A stretch of DNA of 64,000 bases from Nitrospira sp. (GTDB lineage Bacteria; Nitrospirota; Nitrospiria; Nitrospirales; Nitrospiraceae). Below are positions 51,450 through 59,149 of the stretch, one piece after another (the first letter of the stretch is position 1; every line of letters starts with the position of its first letter). The notes below the pieces were generated by a model that was not told the origin of the DNA, did no database searches, and saw nothing but the letters and a program-made list of their open reading frames with translations. The stretch is taken from the NCBI GenBank assembly GCA_035968315.1, contig JAVYIN010000005.1, positions 971,001 to 1,035,000 of the forward strand. Direction: 5' to 3'. Both the position numbers and the translations under genes were made by a program.

Positions 51450-52157
51450 TTACAAATGACCGGGGGAAAGAACCAGCGTATACAACATCCACAATCCGAG
51501 CCCCACGCTCCCGAGACTCGCCAAACCTTGCACGGCCACAAACGCCCGCCGCCCCGCCGCCAGCGACCACAGCACCGGGAGACTCAGCGTCACGCCGATC
51601 GCGACCATGCCGAGAATGGATCCGATTCCAAACACGGCGATGTAGAGCAGCCCCTGCCCGATCCCGCTGGTATTCGAGAGAATCACCAGCATCAAGGCCG
51701 CCGATCCCGCGATGCCATGGGCCATGCCGATCAACAGCGGCCTGAGCGAGCGGGCGCTCCAATGCGCATGCCCATGATCGTCCTGCCGCTGATGGCTGTG
51801 CAAATGCACATGCGGCTCGCCATCATGGAGATGGCTATGCACATGCCAGCGTTCCCGATAGAGCTTGAGCGCCAGTGCCCCGCCCAGAAACACCAGCAAG
51901 ACACCGACACCACACTCAGCCAAGACCGCCAAGGGCTCTGGCACCTGCACGCCCGACACCAGCACCGCCGCCCCGACCAGCATGAGGGTGAGCGTATGAC
52001 CCAGCCCCCACCACAAACCCACCAGCCCGGACGCCCGCACCGACGGCCGTTCCGCCAGCACCGTCGAGACCGCGGCCAGATGGTCCGCGTCCAGGGCGTG
52101 CCGCAGCCCGAGCACAAAGCCGACGCCGAGAAATGTCAGGAGATTTGTCTCAAGCAT
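51450..52157 (-). CDS. Nickel/cobalt-type transporter (HupE/UreH/NicO-like)
   Basis: The 235-aa product has six or so membrane segments and the signature GLRHALDADHLAAVSTVLAE in helix 1, with His and Asp typical of Ni/Co permeases. It then has LWWGLGHTLTLMLVGAAVLV and a His-rich cytoplasmic loop (residues about 105-140, with HVHSHLHDGEPHVHLHSH). It probably imports or exports a divalent metal; cobalt would suit the B12-dependent nrdJ. The ATG at 52157 starts just before helix 1, and a longer frame upstream passes through a repeat. Confidence 0.85.
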   Translation of the reverse strand: MLETNLLTFLGVGFVLGLRHALDADHLAAVSTVLAERPSVRASGLVGLWWGLGHTLTLMLVGAAVLVSGVQVPEPLAVLAECGVGVLLVFLGGALALKLYRERWHVHSHLHDGEPHVHLHSHQRQDDHGHAHWSARSLRPLLIGMAHGIAGSAALMLVILSNTSGIGQGLLYIAVFGIGSILGMVAIGVTLSLPVLWSLAAGRRAFVAVQGLASLGSVGLGLWMLYTLVLSPGHL

Positions 52158-52191
52158 GAGAGCCGCCACAGAAAAGAAAAGACATCGCCGG

Positions 52192-52266
52192 AGGCTGTTC
52201 AGAAAGGCCGGCCAGCAAGGCCGCAGCAAGAGAAGAGGCGATGAGGTACACACCGCACTTCGTGCG
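52192..52266. repeat. Partial copy of palindromic element A
   Basis: GGCTGTTCAGAAAGGCCGGC and the following CAGCAAGGCCGCAGCAAG match the right arm of the element at 5594-5717 in reverse orientation, then GAGGCGATGAGGTAC matches its core. The second arm is not recognisable, so this is a fragment between moaA and the transporter. Confidence 0.65.
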
Positions 52267-52339
52267 ATCCGTTCGCCCATCGTAATGATCTTGGCGAACG
52301 GAGAAACACCTCTGCGCATCTCCGAGGGCAACAGCCTGC

Positions 52340-53404
52340 TCACCCGCCACGGGCATGCATTTCCAGGTGCGGATCTTCGCGCAGTTGATCGATGCCGATG
52401 AGTTTGCCGGTACGCAGCCCCGTCCGCTCCAACGCTTTGCGCTCCTCGGCACCGCGATCCCGCCGCGCCTGCCACCCTGCGCGAATGAGCCCACGCATGT
52501 GATCGGGACTGGCGCCGGCGCGCAACGGCTGACGCAGATCTTGCCCCTGTGAGGCATACAGGCACAAGTACCACATGCCATCGGCCGTCACCCGGCTGCG
52601 GTCGCAGGTCGAACAGAACGGCGTCGTCGTGGAGGGAATAATGCCGAAGGTCGTGCCATCCGGCAGTTGAAAACGCTGGGCCGGAGCGGCATCGCGCGCC
52701 GGCAAGGCGGCGATCGGCCCATAATGCTGCGTGAGCTGCTCCAGAATCGCCGCCCTGGAGAGCACCTTGGCCATCGACCAATCGTTGGCCCCGCCGACAT
52801 CCATATATTCGATGAACCGCACCTCGGCCCGATAGTGCTTGGCAAATTCGATCAGCCCGACCAACTCATCGTCGTTGAATCCGCGAATCGCGACCGTATC
52901 GAGCTTCAACCCCGTGAACCCGGTTTTCCCGACCGATTCAATCCCTTCAATGACACGGGCAAACTCATCGCGGCGGGTCAGCTGGCGAAACCGCTCAGGC
53001 CGCAGCGTATCCAGACTCACGGTCACCCGGTGCAGTCCGGCTTCGTACAGATCGTGAATGTGATCGGCAAGCAGAATCCCGTTGGTCGTCAGTGCAATTT
53101 CCGTAATGCGCCGGTCTTGCAGCAGCAAGCGCACCAGCCGGGACAGATCCCGCCGCAACAAGGGCTCCCCGCCCGTCAGCCGCACTTTGTCCACGCCCAG
53201 GTCCGCAAAGTAGCCGGCCAGCTGCTGCATCTCCTCGAAACTGAGCACGTCTTCCCGCGGCAGCCAGACGTACTCTTCCTCCGGCATGCAGTACTGGCAG
53301 CGCAGATTGCAGCGATCCGTCACAGACAGCCGCAAACTCCGCAGGGGACGATGATGCGTATCAACCACCACAGGAATAGCCGTGCTCACCGTTGATTCGC
53401 TCAT
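52340..53404 (-). CDS. moaA: GTP 3',8-cyclase MoaA
   Basis: MoaA is a radical-SAM enzyme that starts molybdenum cofactor synthesis from GTP. The 354-aa product has the SAM cluster motif CNLRCQYC, GGEPLLRRDL, the C-terminal second cluster CSTCDRSRVTADGMWYLCLY with a later Cys position not conserved in the usual spacing, and the C-terminal GG tail (HARGG) that supports catalysis with MoaC. The ATG at 53404 is suitable. The moaX gene lies 65 nt upstream across a heptamer array. Confidence 0.94.
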   Translation of the reverse strand: MSESTVSTAIPVVVDTHHRPLRSLRLSVTDRCNLRCQYCMPEEEYVWLPREDVLSFEEMQQLAGYFADLGVDKVRLTGGEPLLRRDLSRLVRLLLQDRRITEIALTTNGILLADHIHDLYEAGLHRVTVSLDTLRPERFRQLTRRDEFARVIEGIESVGKTGFTGLKLDTVAIRGFNDDELVGLIEFAKHYRAEVRFIEYMDVGGANDWSMAKVLSRAAILEQLTQHYGPIAALPARDAAPAQRFQLPDGTTFGIIPSTTTPFCSTCDRSRVTADGMWYLCLYASQGQDLRQPLRAGASPDHMRGLIRAGWQARRDRGAEERKALERTGLRTGKLIGIDQLREDPHLEMHARGG

Positions 53405-53428
53405 GATAGTTTCCGGCGATCTTCCAGA

Positions 53429-53470
53429 CGCTTCACGTTTGACGCCTTACGTTTCACGCCTCACGCTCAT
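53429..53470. repeat. Heptamer repeat, locus 4
   Basis: On the minus strand this reads GTGAGGC GTGAAAC GTAAGGC GTCAAAC GTGAAGC. It lies between the moaX stop and the moaA start, with a single arm only. Confidence 0.72.
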
Positions 53471-54165
53471 CACGGATGTTCTTCGACCCACACTTCCCCT
53501 TCTGTCGTGTGCTCCAACTTCCAGATCGGGGTGATCTGCTTCAATTCATCGATCGCCCACTTGCAGGCGCGAAACGCCTCCGCGCGATGCTCGGCGCCCG
53601 CGATGATGAGGACGATATTTTCGCCGATCGTGATTTCGCCGTAGCGATGGATGATCAGCAATTCAAGAATGTCGAAATCCTTCAGCGCCCGCTCGCGGAT
53701 TTCGCGCAGCTTCTTTTGCGCCATCCCTTCGTAATATTCAAAGGTGATGCTATCGACGTCACGCCCCTTGGAGCGATCCCGGGCAATGCCCAGAAACGTC
53801 GCAATCCCGCCGATCCGTTTTGACCGGCTCTTAACCCGATCCAACTCCTGATCGATGGAGAAATTCTCACGCTGCACCCGGACGAACTGGCTGTCATCGA
53901 TCTGTTCCATACCTGAACCACCTGCAAAAGGAGGAAGCAAGGCGATCTCGTCGCCGTCTTTGATGTCCGTTTCTTCGTGGGCAATCTCATGATTGACCGA
54001 CACGAGCACTTTCTTCTTCTCAATCAGCTCCCCGATCATCGGATATTGGGCATTGAGAAGCTCAACCAAATCTTTCACTCGCCGGCCATTCGCCAATGCC
54101 AGAGAGAGGGAGCCCTGATTCCCAGCCAGCGACTTGGTCATGCCGAACAGCTTGATCGTGACCAT
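53470..54165 (-). CDS. moaX: MoaD-MoaE fusion, molybdopterin synthase (MoaX-type)
   Basis: Molybdopterin synthase adds sulfur to precursor Z. Residues 1-82 are MoaD: VTIKLFGMTKSLAG...DIKDGDEIALLPPFAGG, the double Gly being the thiocarboxylate end. Residues about 90-231 are MoaE: RVQRENFSIDQELDRVKSRSKRIGGIATFLGIARD, HRYGEITIGENIVLIIAGAEHRAEAF and the catalytic lysine in PIWKLE. The chain continues as GGSGMEQ after the double Gly, so cleavage there would be needed to free the active tail, as proposed for mycobacterial MoaX. The ATG at 54165 is preferred to the one at 54177. Confidence 0.9.
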   Translation of the reverse strand: MVTIKLFGMTKSLAGNQGSLSLALANGRRVKDLVELLNAQYPMIGELIEKKKVLVSVNHEIAHEETDIKDGDEIALLPPFAGGSGMEQIDDSQFVRVQRENFSIDQELDRVKSRSKRIGGIATFLGIARDRSKGRDVDSITFEYYEGMAQKKLREIRERALKDFDILELLIIHRYGEITIGENIVLIIAGAEHRAEAFRACKWAIDELKQITPIWKLEHTTEGEVWVEEHP

Positions 54166-54182
54166 CACGAACACCATCCCTG

Positions 54183-54305
54183 AGGATGCTCAAACAGGCA
54201 TCCCAACGAGGCCGCAGCGGAACGAGGACCCCGAGGCGTACCGTGTGAGTACGTTGAGGGGTCCGAGTGACCGAGAACAAAGTTGGGGGCCTGTTTCAGC
54301 ATCCT
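54183..54305. repeat. Palindromic element B, about 123 bp
   Basis: The 17-nt outer arms AGGATGCTCAAACAGGC and GCCTGTTTCAGCATCCT match at 16 of 17 pairs, and inner GGACCCC...GTAC and GTAC...GGGGTCC pairs continue the fold. The left end is 18 nt from the moaX start and the right arm contains the moaC stop codon. It shares the GAGGCGTAC core with element A. Confidence 0.78.
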
Positions 54306-54792
54306 ACCTCGTATAGGTCCCAGACTTGCCGCCAGACTTCGAGAGCAACCAGACATTGCTGAAGCTCATGCCCTTGTCGATGGCCTTGCACATGTCATAG
54401 ATGGTGAGCGCCGCGACCGTCGCCGCCGTCATCGCCTCCATCTCGACGCCGGTCTGGCCGGTCGTCTTCGCGGTCGCAAAAATATGGACGGCACATTGCC
54501 CGTCACGGTTCGGTTGGGCTTCTTCTTTGAAGGAAATATCGACGCTGGTAATGAGGAGGGGGTGGCACATGGGAATGAGGTCCGGGGTCTTTTTCGCCCC
54601 CATCACCCCGGCGACCTGCGCCACGGCGAGCACATCGCCCTTGGCGATCTTGCCCTGCTGAATCTTCTCCAGCGTGAGCGGCAGCATGAAGACCGTCGCC
54701 TGCGCCGTCGCAACACGCTCGGTCGAATGCTTCGCGCTGACATCGACCATCCGCGCGCGGCCCGACTCGTTAAAATGGGTGAAGTCAGCCAT
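54304..54792 (-). CDS. moaC: Cyclic pyranopterin monophosphate synthase MoaC
   Basis: MoaC completes precursor Z after MoaA. The 162-aa product begins [18 protein letters not shown] and has [18 protein letters not shown] and [26 protein letters not shown], including the active-site Lys residues. Length is normal. It heads the leftward order moaC-moaX-moaA, interrupted by element B. The end YTR overlaps the repeat arm. Confidence 0.95.
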   Translation of the reverse strand: MADFTHFNESGRARMVDVSAKHSTERVATAQATVFMLPLTLEKIQQGKIAKGDVLAVAQVAGVMGAKKTPDLIPMCHPLLITSVDISFKEEAQPNRDGQCAVHIFATAKTTGQTGVEMEAMTAATVAALTIYDMCKAIDKGMSFSNVWLLSKSGGKSGTYTR

Positions 54793-55046
54793 TTTCCTCG
54801 ATGAATCAGCTGGTTACGACTGCGCCGATCGGTGATTATAGAAGCCGGCAGAAACGAAGGTCAAGCAGGGAATTGGGAGACGAGATACCCTCCTTGAAAC
54901 AGAGAAGACCACCCAGGCCACGGCATTTCCCCACCCTGACTTTGGACCGTTCAAGGGCGTATACTGTCCTCTCCTGATGGTCCCACGGGAAACAGCCTTG
55001 CTGGCCCGGCAGGAACAGATCTCTCGCGAAAGGCAGAAGAACACCC

Positions 55047-55352
55047 GTGAGCAATGCAGCCAAATTTGACGTGATCCGCCTCTATCTGCGGCAGCAGTTT
55101 CCCAAGCATCACATTGCCGATTTTCAGGAAGGCACCAGCCGCGCACAGGTCTTCCGGGTGGATGCGCCGCAAGGGCGTCCGCTGCATTACGCCGTCCTCG
55201 GCCTCGATTTCCTCCTGAGCCAAACAGCCGAAAGCCTTCAACAAACGCTCCTCGACTCCGGCCTGGGAGACAAGCTGAAGGAAGCCGGCGCCTCGCCGGT
55301 GACGGTCTCGAACACAGGGTTCAGCATTGAAGGCACCGTTGCCATCGCCTGA
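55047..55352 (+). CDS. Small hypothetical protein, 101 aa
   Basis: The product is soluble and mixed alpha/beta: KFDVIRLYLRQQFPKHHIADFQEGTSRAQVFRV, then LHYAVLGLDFLLSQTAESLQQTLL. No family is recognised. The GTG start at 55047 lies after AGAAGAACACCC, a weak ribosome-binding site. It is divergent from moaC, and both promoters lie in the 254-bp gap, where I see no other gene. An 11-C tract follows the stop. Confidence 0.7.
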   Translation: MSNAAKFDVIRLYLRQQFPKHHIADFQEGTSRAQVFRVDAPQGRPLHYAVLGLDFLLSQTAESLQQTLLDSGLGDKLKEAGASPVTVSNTGFSIEGTVAIA

Positions 55353-55407
55353 CCCTGCTCAACACCTCCGCACGAGGCCTACGGCCTTTCCCTCCCCCCC
55401 CCCCACA

Positions 55408-55581
55408 TCACGCGGCGAGCTTGAAGGGCTTCTCCTTCCGGCCTTCACGATCCATGAGCGCAAGCGGATGCTCGTACCCTTTCAATGATTTTCTCCGCTC
55501 CGCATCACTCTCTCCCGCCATGAACCAGGCCAGGAGCCAGACCAACGAACTGATGGTGATAAGCCCAATGATCTCGACCAT
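55408..55581 (-). CDS. 57-aa membrane protein
   Basis: The product starts with one membrane helix (VEIIGLITISSLVWLLAWFMAG) and continues as a charged tail with RRKSLKGYEHPLALMD. An ATG at 55581 fits; a longer frame adds a basic stretch. It is the last gene of a leftward group (56830, 55813, 55581) of membrane proteins. Function is unknown. Confidence 0.62.
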   Translation of the reverse strand: MVEIIGLITISSLVWLLAWFMAGESDAERRKSLKGYEHPLALMDREGRKEKPFKLAA

Positions 55582-55633
55582 ACGGCACCTCGCAATTCTC
55601 AATCGGTGAGGTTCCACCCGCGCGTCTCTGTCC

Positions 55634-55813
55634 CTATGCGGCTCGTCGAGTCGTGGCCGGCATCGGCTTCTCCGCTTTGCCTGGATGCTCGAGCATCCGA
55701 CTCGATGCCTGGCGGGTCTCCTTGGACCCGCCGGACACCAGGCTCAGACAGAGGAAGAAATTGGCCACGAGTACCACGAGACCTGTCACGATGCCCCAAT
55801 ATCCCCATGACAT
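55634..55813 (-). CDS. 59-aa membrane protein
   Basis: This short gene reads MSWGYWGIVTGLVVLVANFF as a membrane helix, then a polar tail with MLEHPGKAEKP. AGGTGA stands 5 nt before the ATG. Its layout matches the 57-aa protein downstream: N-terminal helix, about 30 polar residues and an EHP motif. It probably belongs to the same membrane complex, which is inference. Confidence 0.62.
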   Translation of the reverse strand: MSWGYWGIVTGLVVLVANFFLCLSLVSGGSKETRQASSRMLEHPGKAEKPMPATTRRAA

Positions 55814-55873
55814 ACATCACCTGCTCGTATCGGATGACACGAGTCCCTGTTGCACACGGCTTATTCGGCACAG

Positions 55874-56830
55874 TTAGGCCGCCGTGCGATAGACCCACCG
55901 GGCCGCATCGCGATTCCGCTCGGCCATCGCTCTCGCTTCCCGCCTCGCCGCGGAGGCGATGAGCCCTCCGAAGAACACGGCCATTAACACCATGGCCGCA
56001 GCAATCATGAAGCCCATGGGAATCTCCGGCCACGTCACGGTCCTGGCTGTGGCGACAGATGGCGCTCCCGACAGTGCGCGATCCGCTGCCGCCAGCTGCG
56101 TGAACCGATCCGTTGTCGCAGTAGTGCGATCGACTGCAGCGATCAGGCTGGCCAATTGATATTGGTTCGCAGCCCAGGCCTCTTCCAATCCGGTCTTGGC
56201 CTGCGCCAGATGCACAACGGACGCACCGAGCCGCTCCTGAACCAGGGCAGACCGCGCGGCATAGTCGCGGCTGGCGTCAACAATCCATCGGCCGAGGGTG
56301 GCCTGCCACGTCGCAGTGAAATCGCGATCGAGCCGCTGCCCCGTTCTTTCGGCGATCCCGATCATGTCGCGGTTGTAATCCGACAGGTACAGATCGGCCG
56401 ACAAGATGCCGCTGCGCACGCCACGCTTGGTGAAATTCACGATGGACCGGCCCATCACGGCCTGAACACGCGCCGCGTGATCAGCGGGAACGGTCGCAGC
56501 GCGCTGCATGATGAACCCGAACGGCCCGCCTGCAGTGGATTGCAAACTGCGATGCGCCAGCATGGCCTGATTCCATTCCGACAAGGCCGATGCGGTCATG
56601 CGATCGCTCTGATGCTGGAGCAGGGTTCGGTCTACGATGGCCTGGCCTAAAGCTGGCTGCAGCCAGGTCATGCCGGCGGTCATGACTGAGGATTGTTCGA
56701 CGGCAAGAGGCTGAGGAGAAGCGACTAGGAACGTCCCACTGGTGGCGAACACAAGGAGGATCGCTCCGAAGACGATGGCACACATCCCGACGCCCACCAC
56801 AATGTCGATGCTGTTGTATCGATAGGACAT
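55874..56830 (-). CDS. Two-helix membrane protein with large extracytoplasmic domain
   Basis: The 318-aa product has a membrane helix near each end (about residues 8-30 and 272-295) and between them a helical, polar domain of about 230 residues rich in Ala, Arg and Asp, with no cysteines to bind haem. This is the topology of a periplasmic sensing or scaffold domain. The ATG at 56830 follows GGAGGTTGTT. Two small membrane proteins follow downstream. I do not recognise the family. Confidence 0.75.
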   Translation of the reverse strand: MSYRYNSIDIVVGVGMCAIVFGAILLVFATSGTFLVASPQPLAVEQSSVMTAGMTWLQPALGQAIVDRTLLQHQSDRMTASALSEWNQAMLAHRSLQSTAGGPFGFIMQRAATVPADHAARVQAVMGRSIVNFTKRGVRSGILSADLYLSDYNRDMIGIAERTGQRLDRDFTATWQATLGRWIVDASRDYAARSALVQERLGASVVHLAQAKTGLEEAWAANQYQLASLIAAVDRTTATTDRFTQLAAADRALSGAPSVATARTVTWPEIPMGFMIAAAMVLMAVFFGGLIASAARREARAMAERNRDAARWVYRTAA

Positions 56831-57601
56831 AACAACCTCCTTTCCGAATCGGGCAACCCGGCCCGCGGCAACGCCGCCAGGCGATCGGGCGCACAAGTCA
56901 GAGCAACGCGTGAGTGAGACGCAACAATGGCCATGTTCGATACCTCCCAGTCAGATTGGAATGAAGTCGGTTGCAGCACAGAGCACAAGGCTCGATGTAG
57001 CGCTTAATGAGGAAAGAATCGCAGTACTAGAAAATTGAGCCCGTCTGATGTGAGAAACACACCCGGCAGGTCCGTTCCGTTGAATCTGAACTCCACGGAG
57101 GACCATGACACCACCTACAGAATGAGGCGGTTAAGAATGATGATTTAGCCTACGCCGGCCGATGGCCAGAGTCAAGCAGCGGAAAGCCTCCCAATAAACA
57201 CCACGCCGCCAGACGCCCACCGCTCACACACCGCACATATTACAACCATTACACCATAGAGACACAAGGCCATGGCCATTTGGACATATACGTAACACTA
57301 CTTCAATTGCATCCATTTACATAACACCAAAGAGGGGGATGACATAATTGACTGACGTGGTAATTTCTCGCCAACTACGGAGCAGACATAAATACATATA
57401 GGCAAATGACAGACCTTAAACAACGTTGCGTCTACTCTACAATGAGGAGAGAATTCACACCTAAGGCGCTTGGCCTTATTTGGGAGATTTCCATAGGGCT
57501 CCCGCAAAAGCCTTCCCACCTTTTTAAGCCCTTTAACAATAAGAGCACATCAATAAGGCACAAACATTATAGACCACTTTATAACTAAGGAGGATTTCGT
57601 A
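56831..57601. other. Intergenic region, 771 bp, no convincing gene
   Basis: The left part (to about 57150) is the leader of the leftward gene at 56830. From about 57200 the sequence becomes clearly more AT-rich. TGGACATATACGTAAC...ACTACTTC (57281-57306) resembles 43231-43258 before the HD-GYP gene. Short frames exist but lack ribosome-binding sites or overlap other genes. The promoter of the gene at 57602 should lie in the last 250 bp. Confidence 0.5.
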
Positions 57602-58231
57602 ATGACAATAACAATGCGTTTGCTAATTACAGTCTTTTTTTTAGGAACTACAGTTTTCATCAACGATTCTTCCAACGCAGAAGTAGGAGCCGCTGGAGGG
57701 GGAGGGGGAGGGGCAGCAGCCCAGCCCCCAGCAGCCCCGCCCACAGACTGGAGAAATTATGGGTTTGGAGTGGCATTGACCTATACGCAAGACCTTGGGA
57801 GACATGACCGCGTAAAGAATGCACAGGTTGTTAATGGCGTTGTTCGCGTGACAGAGGATGGCAATGCCCTCCCTCGAATTATGCTGGAAACTCATTATTT
57901 CTTTAAGCCAGAAGCAGACCTATTCTGGGGGGTAAAAGCAAAAGAATGGGGACATGGCCCTTTCGTGGCGCTCCAGCCAGGATCGCAGAATATTGTGGAA
58001 GCTGTAGCAATCGGGTGGATGATCGGATTTCGGAGAGCCGATGGCGATTCAAGTGACATAACAAAAAACAGCAGTTTCAATTTAGGAGTTGGTTTTGTGG
58101 TGGATCCGAAGGTTCAAGTATTAGGAGAGGGAATCACAAAAAATCAGGCACTACCATCTGGGGAAACACAAATTCGCTATCGAGATACTGCACAGTATGG
58201 AATCTTAATTTTATCTTCATTCTCATTTTAA
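57602..58231 (+). CDS. Exported protein with Gly/Ala/Pro linker, possibly beta-barrel
   Basis: The 209-aa product has a signal peptide (about residues 1-26), a low-complexity stretch (GAAGGGGGGAAAQPPAAPP) and a C-terminal region with alternating hydrophobic residues (NYGFGVALTYTQDL, IVEAVAIGWMIGF, SFNLGVGFVV) that ends YGILILSSFSF. A terminal Phe and this pattern fit a small outer-membrane barrel. AAGGAGG lies 7 nt before the ATG. Base composition is lower in GC than most genes here. Confidence 0.78.
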   Translation: MTITMRLLITVFFLGTTVFINDSSNAEVGAAGGGGGGAAAQPPAAPPTDWRNYGFGVALTYTQDLGRHDRVKNAQVVNGVVRVTEDGNALPRIMLETHYFFKPEADLFWGVKAKEWGHGPFVALQPGSQNIVEAVAIGWMIGFRRADGDSSDITKNSSFNLGVGFVVDPKVQVLGEGITKNQALPSGETQIRYRDTAQYGILILSSFSF

Positions 58232-58324
58232 ACTAGCTCCATTATCTGCTTACTTTGCAGACATTTAGATTAATAGCCCTTCCAACTTGACGCAAACAAG
58301 GTAGGCATAGAGGAGAGCGTGCAA

Positions 58325-59149
58325 ATGAGTCCAGAAAATGTCTCTGATGCAATTAGTCAAATCGCGAGTTTTATCGCGCGCTATGCAGGAACATTGGCGG
58401 CGATCGGCACGCTCTCGATGGCTCTGATCGAGATGTTCAAGGGGCTGCTCAGCTGGCGCGATCGGTTCCATAAACGACTGATCCTCGATTGGGTGCAGAA
58501 TGTGCGCCCCCCCGAGCAAGTTCTGGGCGGCATCAGAATCTCCAGGGAAGAATTTCACAAGAAACTCTACGCTCAACTAATTCGACTTACGACGGGAGAG
58601 TCGATTAGCCCATCAGCCATGACGGAGCCTATTGAATGGACACCCTGGGATATTTCCCCCAGCAATGCACTGTTCGCTCTTGAGCTGGAGAAGATGATGG
58701 GCCAGATTCAAGATGCGGCCGACACGGTACTGGGCAACCCCCATGTCTATCCCGAGCTGTATCTATTTTTGAGTTCAGGCTCCGATCCCAAAGACATCGC
58801 CAACTGGTTCGAGTGGGCGCAACAACCGCCGGCTCGGACGACGGAAGATGCTTCGCTCGCGAAGAGACAAGCGGATACATACGCGCGCTTGCGCCAATTT
58901 ATTCGCCGTCGGCTCGATGCGTTCCAGCTCACAGCGGGCTACCGATGGCAAACGGGCAACCAAGTTACTTCTGTGGCGTTGGGTGCTGCACTGCTGTTCG
59001 CCAGCCTTGTGTTCAGCGCCCGCAACACACCCCCTCAAGACCTGCTGAGTTGGATTGGTCTCGTTTTAGTGTCATTGATCGGAGGGATTATGGCGCCAGT
59101 GGCCAAAGATTTGGTGGTTGCTCTTAAACGGATGAGGAGCGGTGGCTAA
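58325..59149 (+). CDS. Membrane protein paired with a hydrolase
   Basis: The 274-aa product has an N-terminal helix (about residues 8-35), a long soluble middle part (about 45-210) with many Arg/Gln and two C-terminal membrane helices (about 215-255; VALGAALLFASLVFSA and WIGLVLVSLIGGIMAPVA). No family is recognised. The ATG at 58325 has GGAGAG upstream. Its end overlaps the hydrolase start by 8 nt, so the two proteins are made together. Confidence 0.75.
   Translation: MSPENVSDAISQIASFIARYAGTLAAIGTLSMALIEMFKGLLSWRDRFHKRLILDWVQNVRPPEQVLGGIRISREEFHKKLYAQLIRLTTGESISPSAMTEPIEWTPWDISPSNALFALELEKMMGQIQDAADTVLGNPHVYPELYLFLSSGSDPKDIANWFEWAQQPPARTTEDASLAKRQADTYARLRQFIRRRLDAFQLTAGYRWQTGNQVTSVALGAALLFASLVFSARNTPPQDLLSWIGLVLVSLIGGIMAPVAKDLVVALKRMRSGG

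Noticed and set aside
56733..56934. Leftward frame starting near 56934 with GGGAGG upstream (MAIVASHSRVALTC...)
   Set aside because: It has a fair ribosome-binding site, but more than half lies in another frame of the gene at 56830 and shows no family pattern; at most a leader peptide.
57406..57588. 60-codon frame before the exported protein
   Set aside because: No ribosome-binding site, no recognisable pattern and located in the likely promoter region.
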